Positions 1-8,938 of a DNA stretch of 64,000 nucleotides are shown one piece after another. The DNA is from Streptomyces canus (GTDB lineage Bacteria; Actinomycetota; Actinomycetes; Streptomycetales; Streptomycetaceae), in assembly GCF_030815415.1 (NCBI RefSeq), contig NZ_JAUSWW010000001.1, positions 62,001 through 126,000 of the forward strand, given 5' to 3'. The notes below the pieces were generated by a model. The model was not told the origin of the DNA and ran no database searches. It saw only the letters and a program-made list of their open reading frames with translations. Position numbers and translations under genes: made by a program. The first letter of the stretch is position 1. Each line of letters begins with the position of its first letter.

Positions 1-480
1 TGACGGCTGCGGCACCACGGCCGGCCAGTGCCGGACCGTTCTTCACCCGAGGCTCGATGCCGTAGCCGTCCATCCGCGGCAGTGCAGCAACATGGCGAAC
101 CAAGTGGTGCGCTCCACCAGCGTGCCGATTGCGGACCGGCCTGTGGCGATGATGAGATCGCCCTCCCGGTGCCCCGGCACCGCACGGTCCTCGGCTTCAG
201 CCGGTCGCTCGCTGATCATCACCTCGGGCGTGACATGACCACCAGGCCGCTGCCGCGCACGCGCTCGTGGAACCCGCAGCGCACGGCCGGTCCGCCGGCA
301 GGCGACCAGCTCACGCTTCAAGGCACCCCGGCCCTGGATGAACAGGACCTGATAGATCGCCTCGTGCGAGATCCGCAGGGAGTCATCCTCGGGGAAAGTC
401 GGCCTTCACCGGTTCGCAATCTGCTCCGGGCTCCACGACGTTGCCCACCCGCGCGCCTTGCTCCGGCCCTTCCACGGCGA
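1..480 (-). pseudogene. IS30-family transposase remnant (cut by the window edge)
   Basis: On the minus strand the pieces read in order as an IS30 transposase: a WSPEQIAN-like segment (about 475-415), ISHEAIYQVLFIQ-like sequence, then KRELVAC, VMISERPAE, GHREGDLII and SAIGTLVERTT. The last block carries the first Asp of the IS30 DDE domain. At least two frame changes (near 320-400 and near 45) separate the segments, so no intact transposase can be made. The start has been lost and the C-terminal part lies beyond base 1. Being next to an IS4 fragment, it looks like one of several stacked dead insertion sequences. Confidence 0.75.
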
Positions 481-529
481 AACCTCGGGGCCCGCCACGG
501 ACTGTCCACCCGGGAGACAGACGGCGCCA

Positions 530-965
530 ACAGCCGGTCCTGGTACGCGCTCCGCCACGCGATCACGAACGGGGGCTCCGCTCGGGCGACCCGGCAGGCA
601 TCGAACAGGAGATGTGGTCCCCGCTCACGCTCTACCAGGCCCTTTGCACTGTGATGGTCGATGCCGCCGAGCCCCTCCTCGGGACCGGCCCGGACCGCTG
701 CTGTTTCAGCATCACGCTCCACACCGCCCGTGACCAGGTGATTCAGGCCACGGGTAGCGTCAGCGCGGACACCGATCGGGACACTCTTCTCGGGACGATC
801 GGCCGCCGGATCCTGGCCGGCCTGCTTCAGCCCAGGCGGCAGCGGGTCAGCACCCGCAAGGTCAAGTCACCGATGTCCCACTACAGCGAGCGCCGCGCCG
901 CCGGCCGGCCCGACAGCAGCCGCACCATGACCCGCCTCAACGTCACCGTCCCCGAACCCGTGGAT
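530..965 (+). pseudogene. IS4-family transposase, C-terminal fragment
   Basis: A plus-strand reading contains YALRHAITNG in one frame, then GLRSGDPAGIEQEMW, LTLYQAL, PDRCCFSI, VSTRKVKSP and DSSRTMTRLNV in another. This is the tail of the IS4-type transposases common in Streptomyces. The catalytic N-terminal half is missing and there is a frame change near 570. The open frame continues to 1136 without family resemblance. It has no function of its own. Confidence 0.65.
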
Positions 966-1208
966 CAACCTGCGCTGCCCACGGCTTTCCCAGGACGACC
1001 GGCACGCCACCCCTGCCACGCGGCGCCGACACCGCACCCCGACACTCCACCAGGAAGACCCCACCCGCTTCTGGCAACCCGTGAAATCACTGCCCACTCG
1101 GCGACGTCAGCCTGGGGAGCATGTACAGACAACTGAACCGGTGGACCGCCAGCGGCCTCGTCCGCAGGTTCGGCCAGGCCCCCCATGCCCATCGGCCGCC
1201 TCACTGCA

Positions 1209-1266
1209 CAGAACCATGCCCAATAGGGCAACCAAACGGTTGGTTGCCCTATTGGGCATGGTTCTG
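1209..1266. promoter_or_regulatory. Perfect 27-bp inverted repeat upstream of the hydrolase gene
   Basis: Arms 1209-1235 and 1240-1266 are exact reverse complements separated by 4 nt (ACGG). Each arm contains CCCAATAGGGCAACC. The right arm begins TTGGTT and is followed 17 nt later by TCTGTA, so a weak promoter could overlap the dyad and fire toward the hydrolase gene at 1381. The likely role is an operator for the TetR regulator encoded at 2365. A fused pair of IS ends or a small palindromic element is the alternative. Confidence 0.45.
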
Positions 1267-1380
1267 TAGTGTCGGATCATCCGATCGGTTAACTCGGCGC
1301 TCAGCCGCTGCGTGACCAACCGCGGCTGAGCCGGAAGACCCCTTCAGCCGCGGAACCCAGAAACAAGCAAGGAGCACACC

Positions 1381-2286
1381 GTGCCTATCGACGTTCACTT
1401 TCGCAGCGGCGGTATCACTGTCGCGGGCCACCTCTACCTTCCGGAGGATTACAAGGAGGGTCAGAAGCGGGCCGCCGTGGTGACAGTGGCCCCGGGAAGC
1501 GGGATCAAGGAGCAGGCTTCCGGTCGTTACGCCCGTGAGTTGTGCGACCGGGGTTTCGTTGCCCTGGCCTTTGATCACCGGTCGTATGGCGAGAGTGAAG
1601 GCTTTCCCCGCTACGACGAGGACCCGTTCGCGAAGGTCGAAGACATCAAGAACGCGGTGAGCTATCTCGGTAACCGCCCGGAGGTGGATCCGGACCGTAT
1701 TGGCGCTATGGGCATTTGCGGCGGGGGTGGCTATGCGCCCGCCGCGGCAGCCACCGATCGCAGGATCAAGGCCGTCGCCACTGTGAGCGGTGTCGGGGAT
1801 CAGCGTGGCGTGTTTCACGAGCAGGCAGGTCCCGACCACGGTGTTCTGGTCGCCATGCTGGAGGCTTGCGGCGCGGCCAGGCAGGCGTTCTCGCGCGGGG
1901 ACGAACCCACGTATTGGCCCGTCATCCCGGGCCCGGAGGTCGAGAACGCGTTCGCCCCCCTCAAGGAAGCTCCGGACTACTACTACGATTCAACGCGCGG
2001 GGCTCACCCCCGATGGGAGAACAAGACGCTGGCCTGGTCGCTGGAGAAGCAGCTGACCTTTTCCGCATTGGATGTGGTCAGTCTCATCGCGCCACATCCC
2101 CTTCTGCTGATTGTCGGCACGGAATCCGCCAGTCGGTCTCACAACGAAGCGACGTACGCGGCTGCCGCGGATCCCAAGGAGCTCTTCCTGATCGACGGGG
2201 CTTCGCACCTCGACCTGTACGATCTGGACCAGTACGTCAAGCCGACCGCCGACAAACTGGCAGATTTCTTCGCCCAGAATCTGTGA
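1381..2286 (+). CDS. Alpha/beta hydrolase, dienelactone-hydrolase-like
   Basis: A 301-aa cytoplasmic alpha/beta hydrolase. The nucleophile elbow reads GICGGGGY (around residue 115), a G-x-C-x-G motif with Cys in place of Ser, as in dienelactone hydrolases and YcjY-like proteins. An HxxGxxG-like oxyanion segment (VTVAPGSGIKEQ) precedes it, DHRSYGESEG follows strand 4, and a late GASHLDLYD supplies the catalytic His. The GTG start has AAGGAG 6 nt upstream. A TetR gene lies 78 bp downstream on the same strand and a large palindrome lies upstream, so a repressor-controlled detoxification or small-ester hydrolase unit is likely. The substrate cannot be read from sequence. Confidence 0.8.
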   Translation: MPIDVHFRSGGITVAGHLYLPEDYKEGQKRAAVVTVAPGSGIKEQASGRYARELCDRGFVALAFDHRSYGESEGFPRYDEDPFAKVEDIKNAVSYLGNRPEVDPDRIGAMGICGGGGYAPAAAATDRRIKAVATVSGVGDQRGVFHEQAGPDHGVLVAMLEACGAARQAFSRGDEPTYWPVIPGPEVENAFAPLKEAPDYYYDSTRGAHPRWENKTLAWSLEKQLTFSALDVVSLIAPHPLLLIVGTESASRSHNEATYAAAADPKELFLIDGASHLDLYDLDQYVKPTADKLADFFAQNL

Positions 2287-2364
2287 CTGGGCTTACTGGG
2301 GTGAATCCTGAAGGCGACTCAATGGGGAACAAGACAGTGTCACGCCTCTACTACCCTGCAGCTC

Positions 2365-2949
2365 ATGACGTCTGATTCCAGCGCGAGTCGAGGCCGGCTA
2401 CTCGACGCCGCCGCTTCCGAGTTCAGCGCACATGGCTTGGCCGGTGCCCGGGTCGCTCGCATCGCAAGCAGTGCCAAATTGAACAAGGAGCGCATCTATG
2501 CGTATTTCGGTGACAAGGAGGGGCTGTTCGACGCGGTGATGGATCAACGGCACGTCGAGGTGATGGCGGCAGTCCCGCTGGACGCCGACGATCTGCCGGG
2601 CTACGTAGGTCGCCTCTTCGACTACATCATCTCCCACCCAGACCTCATGCGGTTGGCCGCCTGGAAGCAGCTTGAACGCCCCCTTGGTCAAGGCGGCAAG
2701 AATATCGGCTCTTACGACCACGCCCTCGCCCCGCTCACTGCCGCGCGGGACGAAGGGCGGATCGACACCACCTTCAACCCGGTCGACCTCGCCGTCATCC
2801 TGTACGGCCTGGCCAGCGCCTGGCATCACGTCTTCGCTGCGCAACGCGATACCGAGTCGGGGACAACGGACGACGTCTGGTCGGCGCAGCGGCTCACCGA
2901 GCATCGTGAGGCGCTGATCGAGGCGGTGCGCAGGCTCATGACCGGCTGA
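2365..2949 (+). CDS. TetR-family transcriptional regulator
   Basis: 194 aa. The N-terminal TetR helix-turn-helix is clear: RGRLLDAAASEFSAHG, then ARVARIASSAKLNKERIYAYFGDKEGLFDAV (residues about 10-55). The C-terminal half is the variable ligand domain (LMRLAAWKQLER, PVDLAVILYGLASAWHH). It follows the alpha/beta hydrolase in the same direction and probably represses it, itself, or both. The 27-bp inverted repeat at 1209-1266 is the best candidate operator. Confidence 0.85.
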   Translation: MTSDSSASRGRLLDAAASEFSAHGLAGARVARIASSAKLNKERIYAYFGDKEGLFDAVMDQRHVEVMAAVPLDADDLPGYVGRLFDYIISHPDLMRLAAWKQLERPLGQGGKNIGSYDHALAPLTAARDEGRIDTTFNPVDLAVILYGLASAWHHVFAAQRDTESGTTDDVWSAQRLTEHREALIEAVRRLMTG

Positions 2950-3044
2950 ACACCCTTGGTCGGGCCAGTCGGGTGTGAGGTTCCCCCGAGATGCGGAGTC
3001 AGTTGACAGAGAGTCAGGTGGGAAGGGTGAGAGGAACATCGACC

Positions 3045-3167
3045 ATGGCTGCCGCCAGGAAGTACTCGCTGGAGTTGCGTGAGCGTGCGGTACGGACGTA
3101 TCGCGTTTCCGACCCGAAGCCACAGATCAAGAAGCTCGCTGTCGATCTCGGCGTAAGACCGCCATAG
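3045..3167 (+). pseudogene. IS3-family OrfA N-terminal remnant
   Basis: A 40-codon piece beginning MAAARKYSLELRERAVR and continuing KPQIKKLAVDLGV matches the helix-turn-helix start of IS3 OrfA proteins. It hits a stop right after this motif, where the frame or sequence is lost. The preceding TGAGGTTCCCCCGAGATG (from about 2974) may be the left end of the element. No OrfB is visible. Confidence 0.6.
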
Positions 3168-3258
3168 AGTTCAGCGGCGAGATGGGGGAGCCCACCAAGA
3201 GGTCAGGAAGCGTGAAGGTGCGGCTCGTAAGAGGGGCGAGCAGGGGGCTCTGACCGGC

Positions 3259-3420
3259 TCAGCCGCCATGCGTGATGATCTTCTCGATGATCGCGATGTG
3301 GTCTGGCGAGTGCAGGGGCTCCCGCTCCGCGAGCAAGGCTGGCTCCAGTACCGCGGCCATGGCCTGTTCCAGGTGCAGGTTCACCACTCGCTTGGTCTCG
3401 CGCAGCGCCTGGGCGGGCAT
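3259..3420 (-). pseudogene. Enoyl-CoA hydratase C-terminal stub
   Basis: The minus strand encodes 53 residues ending ITHGG-stop, with ALRETKRVVNLHLEQAM, VLEPALLAERE and SPDHIAIIEK. This resembles the C-terminal helices of actinobacterial enoyl-CoA hydratase/isomerases. Nothing recognisable lies upstream in frame, so it is a truncated end abutting the decayed LysM/BTAD gene. No crotonase active site is present. Confidence 0.45.
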
Positions 3421-3434
3421 GGCGGGACCCGCGG

Positions 3435-6400
3435 ATGGGCACCACCACCCCTGCCACGGCGGGCCGCCGCGTGGCCCGTGGGGTCACGGCCGGCTTGAGC
3501 CTGCTGGTCCTGGCCGGCGCGGTCGTGGGGCTGCCGCTGCTGCTGGCCTGGGCCACGCCCGTGCTGTGGGAGGCAGGCCACGACGACCTCACGGCGGCGG
3601 CCGGGCGTACGGGCTCCGGGCTCCCCGACCTACACGGTGCGCCAGATGCGGCCCGCAGAAAGTCTGTGGAGCATCGCCGAACAGGAACTGGGCGACGGCG
3701 AACAGTGGCGGCAGATCGCCGCCCTCAGCGAGGGCCACACCATGGGCGACGGCCAGGTGTTCCGCTCCAACGGGTTTCTGCAGCCCGGCTGGCAGCTGAA
3801 AATGCCCGCCTCCTACGCCCCAGCGGCAGGCGTCGATACGCAGCTCGACCAGGTCGTTCCGGCAGCGGCCAACGAGCCTGCACAGGTGGAAGTCGTCGAG
3901 CCGGGCGACTCCCTGTCCACCATCGCCGCGGAGAAACTCGAGGACGGCAACCGGTGGGAGCTCTTCACGGCGAGCAGAGACAAGCCGCAGCCGGACGGTC
4001 TCCCGGCCATCACCGACCCCGACGTGATCTACCCGGGCCAGCACATCTGCCCTCCACTGCCGGCGAGTCCGACGCCCCGCCACCCGCACGCGATCACACC
4101 GGAGAGGACGAGCAGGACTCCCAGCAGCCCGCACCACCGGACCCTTCGGCCTCCGACGACGAGCAACAGCCCAGACACGACGACCAGGAGGCGCAGCCAC
4201 CGGCGCCCAGCCCGTCCCCAACCGCTACACCAGAGTCTTCTGCCTCCAGCAGCCAGTCGACCGAGCGCCCCGGGCCAGAACACGAGCAAGGCGCTCCGCC
4301 CCCAGCCGGCTCTAGGGATCCTGGGCCAAGCAGCAGCGGTGTGCCCTCGATCTCCCCAGGCGTCACCCGAGGTATCCGCCTCCGATGCGTCCTCCCCGAG
4401 CGCACCACCCACGGCCGAGCCGGCTCCGGCCGGCAGCTCGCTGAACCTGCGCGTCGTGCTGGGCGCGGGCGCACTGCTGGCAGCCTCTATCACCGGGGCA
4501 CTGGCCCTGCGCAGGACGCTGCAGCGCCGCCGCCGTAAGCCCGGCGAGAAGATCGCCATTGCGCCGGAAACGTCCACGGCCGAGGCTCAGTTGGCGGCCG
4601 CTGCCGAGGCGGGCGGCGCCGTCCGTCTGGACCTTGCCCTGCGCACCCTGGCCCGCTATCTGCCCACCGCCGACCCTGCGCGAGAGCTGCCGGCGTTGCG
4701 GGCCGCGCGGATCGGCACGCACAGCGTCGACGTCCTGCCCGAGGACCTCGCACACGAGCCGGTGGCGCCGTTCGTGTCCGGGACAGCGGGGTGGTGGGCC
4801 CCGCCCGGCGACGCCGATCTCCTGGACGAGGGGGCCGCCCGCGACGTGCCAGCCCCCTACCCGGGGCTGGTCACCATCGGCAGCACGGATACGGGTGACC
4901 TGGTGCTCCTCAACCTCGCCGCCCTGCCCGCCCTGCTGCTCGACGGCAGCGCCGTGCACATCACCGAGGTCTGCACCTCCCTCGCCCTCGAGCTGGGGAT
5001 GAGCCCGTGGGCCAGCGACGTCGAAATCGTCACCATCGGGTTCGGCGAGGATCTTCCGCAGCTGCTGCCGACCGCGCGGATCGCCCACATGCGCCAAGCC
5101 GCGCACGCACTGCGCGACCTGAGCGAGCGGCTGCTGGAAGCACGCCAGATGCCCGACACCCACAACCAGCCCTACCTGCTGCTGTGCGCGTCATCTCTCC
5201 ACGCGGACACGGCGTGGCAGTTCGCCGATCTCATCGGCAAGGCGGACCCGGTCCCCGTCACCCTGATCGCCCCGGCCTCTTCGGCCGCCGCGCACTTCCT
5301 CGAGGCCGAGATCCTCAACGCCTCGCTCCACACCCCGCAGCACCTTGCCCACGCCGGCACCGACATCATCGTGCAGCGCCTGGAGCACGCCGCCTACCAG
5401 CAGATCACCACGGCGCTCGCGGTGTCCGGGGAGTCGGCCCAGCCGGCCGAGGGCCCCTGGCGGGATGTCCCGGACGAACCCGACCAGCTGCCTCAGCCCG
5501 CGCCAGCCGAGTCCCCTGCACCGGCGACCGCCTCTGGCGAGGTCCCGGTTCCGCAGACCGCGTCGCAGGCCGGCTCGACAGGCGGGGTCTTTGCGGCCCT
5601 GGTCGCCGCCAGCGCCGACCCGGCTGGGCTGCGTCTGCTGCCCGCGTCACCTTCACCTGGCGGCGAGCCTGCGCCGGACACCGAGGGAACTCCGCTGGCA
5701 GCTACCGAGCCGGCTTCCGGCGCAGAGGCAGGAGGGAGCGAGGCTCCCAAGGACAGCGCCGGGAACGGTAAGGAGCCGGCGGGAGCGGAGGGCACGGAGC
5801 AGGACCTGCGCGCGCCGGAGATCCGCGTCCTGGGCCCGGTCGAGGTGGACGGCGTCGCTGCCTCCGGGCATGGTCCGCGCAGCAGCCAGCTCGCCGCCTT
5901 GTTGTATTTCCGGCCGGGTCGCTCCGCCGACGTGCTGTGCACCGACATGGACCCCCTCAATCCGTGGAGCGTGAACACCCTCAACTCCCGGCTACGCGGC
6001 CTGCGTGGCGCCCTGGGCAGCGACACCTCCGGCAATCCCTACGTTCCGCGGCGTCACACCGGCGAGGACCCCTACCGCCTCTCCCCCGAAGTGCGCTGTG
6101 ACTGGACGAGATTCCTCCAGCTCGCCGAACGCGCGCTGCCCCAGGGACCAGCCGGTGTGCCGGACCTGGAACGAGCCCTCAGCCTGGTACGGGGCACACC
6201 GTTCGGCGGTAACCCCCTGCCCTGGGCCGAGCCTTTCCAGCAGGAGATGATCACGAGGATCATCGACGTCGCGCACTCAGTGGCCACCCACCGCACCCCT
6301 CCTGGCCCGCTGCACGACCTCAGCGCGGCCCGGCGAGCCGTCGCGATCGGCATCGGCGCCGACGACAGCGCCGAGCTGCTCTACCGGGACCTGATGCGCA

Positions 6401-6558
6401 TCGAGCACACGGCCGGGAACCGCTCCGGCCTGCACACCGCCATCACCCGCATCCAGCAGATCAACCAGACACTGGACTGCGATCTTGAGACGGCCACGGA
6501 GCAGTTGATCAACGATCTTCTGCACGGCAATGGAAGGAATCAACGCAAAGCCCCCTAG
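3435..6558 (+). pseudogene. LysM / BTAD-domain regulatory protein, frameshifted
   Basis: Homologues are about 1000-aa membrane-anchored proteins with LysM repeats and a bacterial transcriptional activator domain. Here the first transmembrane segment (3435-3590) is in one frame and the LysM part (TYTVRQMRPAESLWSIAEQEL, GTG at 3637) is in another, and the expected second membrane segment is missing. The frame from 3637 is open to 6558 (973 aa). It carries two LysM-like units (to about residue 140), a transmembrane helix near residue 280, and a BTAD-like C-terminus (IRVLGPVEVDG, LNSRLRGLRGALG). Between about 4060 and 4370 the acidic Pro/Ser linker reads better in the first frame, suggesting two compensating indels. 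The function is probably lost. Confidence 0.65.
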
Positions 6559-6708
6559 GGAGCGTATGTGGTTGCGATCACCAGGTGGTCCGGGTGAGTT
6601 CTCTGAGCCAGATCATCGAGGCGCGCAGGTGGAGGCCGGCGAGGTGGGCTGCGACGGCGCCGTCCCCAAGTCCCTGTCCTGCACGGGGCCCCCGTCGCCC
6701 GTGCCTTC
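6559..6708 (-). other. Possible transposase C-terminal remnant
   Basis: No plus-strand gene is visible. The minus strand encodes AHLAGLHLRASMIWLRELTRT then a stop, which looks like the tail of a transposase but cannot be assigned to a family. The piece sits between the decayed BTAD gene and the DUF3592 gene. Confidence 0.25.
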
Positions 6709-7404
6709 CTAGATCGTGCCGCTCCACGCCCGGCGGTTCTCCCGTCGGCGCACATGGCCGCGCCAGCCCGCGAGCAGCGTCATGCCCGTCCATGCGGCGA
6801 CTCCCGCGACGAGGCCGCCGAGCCTGCCTTCGGGGTCGACGTCCACGGCGTCCTCCAGGGGGACGGCGCCTTCCGGGTCGCGGAGGATCTCGATGCGGTC
6901 GCCCACCCGGTAACCGGGGTTGCTCCCCCGGTACTCGAGGGTCTCGTCGAGTTCACCGCCCGGCCCGACCAGTGTGAACCGGTGGTTCTTGCTCGCCGTT
7001 CCCGCCGCGCTGTCCGCGGTGATCGTGACGCTCTCGCGGACGCCACGTCGCTCCAGCGCCGCCTCGGGGGCGTACTGGACGGACCCGACGAGAATGAAGA
7101 GCGCGGGGACCACGGACAGGACGGCGAGCCACCACGCCCTGTGGAGCAGCCGCAGCACGATCACGAAGACCAGGCAGCCGAGCACGCCCGCCGCGATCGG
7201 GATGAAGTCCATGCCCAGCGTGACGTAGGCGAGTGCGGTGTTGCCGGCGGCGATCCCCCAGGCGACCAGCACCACCCACAGCGTGGCAAGTACGGACGCC
7301 CCGGCGCTCCTTGACGTGCGCTGCCCACCTGAAGCGGGCACTCCAGCCCCGGCCGCATCCCCGACGCCACCCGCCACGGGCGCGTCCATCCTCTGATCAC
7401 TCAT
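6709..7404 (-). CDS. DUF3592-like membrane protein
   Basis: 231 aa. After a Gly/Ala-rich N-terminus there are three close transmembrane helices: VLATLWVVLVAWGIAAGNTAL, FIPIAAGVLGCLVFVIVLRLL and WLAVLSVVPALFILVGSV (residues about 38-115). A soluble extracytoplasmic domain follows (ALERRGVRESVTITADS, FTLVGPGGELDETLEYRGSNPGYRVGDRIEILRDPEG), then a last helix near residue 205. The GYRVGDRIEILRDP block is typical of DUF3592 proteins. The role is unknown. It is intact while everything around it is fragmentary. Confidence 0.7.
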   Translation of the reverse strand: MSDQRMDAPVAGGVGDAAGAGVPASGGQRTSRSAGASVLATLWVVLVAWGIAAGNTALAYVTLGMDFIPIAAGVLGCLVFVIVLRLLHRAWWLAVLSVVPALFILVGSVQYAPEAALERRGVRESVTITADSAAGTASKNHRFTLVGPGGELDETLEYRGSNPGYRVGDRIEILRDPEGAVPLEDAVDVDPEGRLGGLVAGVAAWTGMTLLAGWRGHVRRRENRRAWSGTI

Positions 7405-7439
7405 CCGCGCAGCATACGAGGCGGCCGGAACGCCCTACC

Positions 7440-7681
7440 CACGTGGCCCACTGCACCACCTCAGCGCGGCCAGACGAGCCGTCATGATCGGCATCGGCGC
7501 CGACAACAGCGCCGAGTTGCTCTACCGGGACCTGATGCGCATCGAGCACACGGCCGCAAACCGCTCCGGCCTGCACACCACCATCACCCGAATCCAACAC
7601 ATCAACCAGACACTCGACTGCGATCTTGAGACGGAGACTCAGGACCTCATCCGCGAACTCTTCGATGCCGGGTGCGGCTGA
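7440..7681 (+). pseudogene. Duplicated 3' end of the LysM/BTAD gene
   Basis: The sequence repeats the last about 75 codons of the gene ending at 6558: LSAARRAV, GIGADNSAELLYRDLMRIEH, RSGLHTTITRIQ and LDCDLETET are nearly identical to 6300-6517. The copy has its own ATG at 7484 but only a fragment of the BTAD helical repeat. It ends at a junction with an IS5-type transposase fragment. It may have arisen by IS-mediated duplication, with the DUF3592 gene caught between the copies. Confidence 0.75.
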
Positions 7682-8052
7682 TTCTACGAGAGGCCGCGAT
7701 GGTGCGGTCTCGCGTGGGGACCAGGGTGCCGTCGACGATGTTGACCGTGTCTTCCCGTCTGCGGCGGGCCGGTGAGATCGCCAGCAACGGCGCGAGATGG
7801 TCCAGAATCCGGTCCGCAGCCGACTTGGAGACACCGAACAGCGGCGCCACCTGCCGCAACGTCAGATTCGTGCGCCAGTACGTCGCCACCAGCAACACCC
7901 GGTCCTCGAGCGGCAATCGCCACGGCCGGCCTCGCTGGACGAGCAGCGAGGAGCCGGATCTGCGCAATGAGTCCACACAGTGTTGGCTCTGTGTCGCCCT
8001 TCCACGGAAAAGCGTTGACCGGCCTCTCGGCTCGAGCGATGATCACTGTCAA
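7682..8052 (-). pseudogene. IS5-type (DDE_Tnp_4) transposase N-terminal remnant
   Basis: The minus strand reads LPLEDRVLLVATYWRTNLTL, RQVAPLFGVSKSAADRILDHLAPLL and TVNIVDGTLVPTRDR (7976-7690): the helix-turn-helix and first Asp region of IS5-like transposases. An upstream segment (8050-7940) is in another frame. The coding sequence stops abruptly at about 7684, where the duplicated BTAD fragment begins, so the catalytic C-terminal half is missing. Confidence 0.65.
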
Positions 8053-8101
8053 TTAGATCTCCGCATCTACCACTCTAAAGGATCTCCCAATTTTCGCGAT
8101 C

Positions 8102-8617
8102 ATGAAATCTCTGAAGACTCTGAGACTGACGCTGCCCATGATGTTCGCCGCCCTCATGCTCACCGTGGCGGGCGCAATGTCCACCGCGTCCGCGACGACC
8201 ACCCGCTGGGTGTACCAGAACGCCTTCGAGGGCAACTGCCTCACCTACTCCGGCACGACCAGCAACGTCTGGTCGGGCCCCTGTGACGGGGCAACCGTCG
8301 CCTGGTATTGGGGTGCTTCGTGGACCGACAACACCAGCGGCGTCACCCTCCGCCAGCTGAAGGCCTGGTACGTCACCGGCGACCTTTGCCTCACCACGGA
8401 CTGGAAGACCGACACGAACGCCGTCTGGACGAGCCCCTGCAACACAGGCAATGACGGACAGTACTGGAGCGCTGACAGCAACATGATCACCAACGTCCCC
8501 TGGCTCTCGGCCAGCCACCTGCGTACCTCAGCGAACGGTGACGCCGTCTACTCCACCACCTACGCCCAGCCCGGCATCGAGTCCTCACGTTGGACCTGGT
8601 ACGGCACACACAACTGA
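8102..8617 (+). CDS. Small secreted protein, unknown family
   Basis: 171 aa with a Sec signal peptide: a basic start (MKSLKTLRLT), a hydrophobic core (MMFAALMLTVAGAM) and a likely cleavage after STASA (residue about 31). The mature part (about 140 aa) is rich in Trp, Thr and Asn. It has spaced repeats such as GNCLTYSGTTSNVWSGPC and DLCLTTDWKTDTNAVWTSPC, two blocks with paired Cys that recall ricin-B-type lectin repeats. I see no catalytic motif. A carbohydrate-binding or inhibitor role is possible but unproven. Confidence 0.6.
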   Translation: MKSLKTLRLTLPMMFAALMLTVAGAMSTASATTTRWVYQNAFEGNCLTYSGTTSNVWSGPCDGATVAWYWGASWTDNTSGVTLRQLKAWYVTGDLCLTTDWKTDTNAVWTSPCNTGNDGQYWSADSNMITNVPWLSASHLRTSANGDAVYSTTYAQPGIESSRWTWYGTHN

Positions 8618-8938
8618 CCACTCCACGACGTGACGAAGGCCCTCACTCCCACCCTCCGTTCTAGTCCCAACGCCGGCAATGGCCGAGTGGCCACCGGACC
8701 GGGTGAGCTGCCCGGGTGCCTGAGAGAATCTGTAGTGTTATCGGCAGACGGCACACCAGTCGGGCCACCGCTGCTCCGGGTGGGCTTCTGAAGGCTTTTC
8801 CGCAGAGGTCGGACGGCCCTACCCACCGTGTTCCTACTCCGGCCAGAAAAGCCGTCCCTATCCGCCCTAAAGGCTGCGCAGGCGACCTGGAAGGGTGGAC
8901 GGGATCGGCCCTTGCACAACTGCCGGGCAAGGCCGGTT
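8618..8938. other. Non-coding stretch
   Basis: About 320 bp between the secreted protein and the convergent DUF2637 gene. Short open frames exist but none has family resemblance or a ribosome binding site. I see no clear terminator hairpin. Confidence 0.4.
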
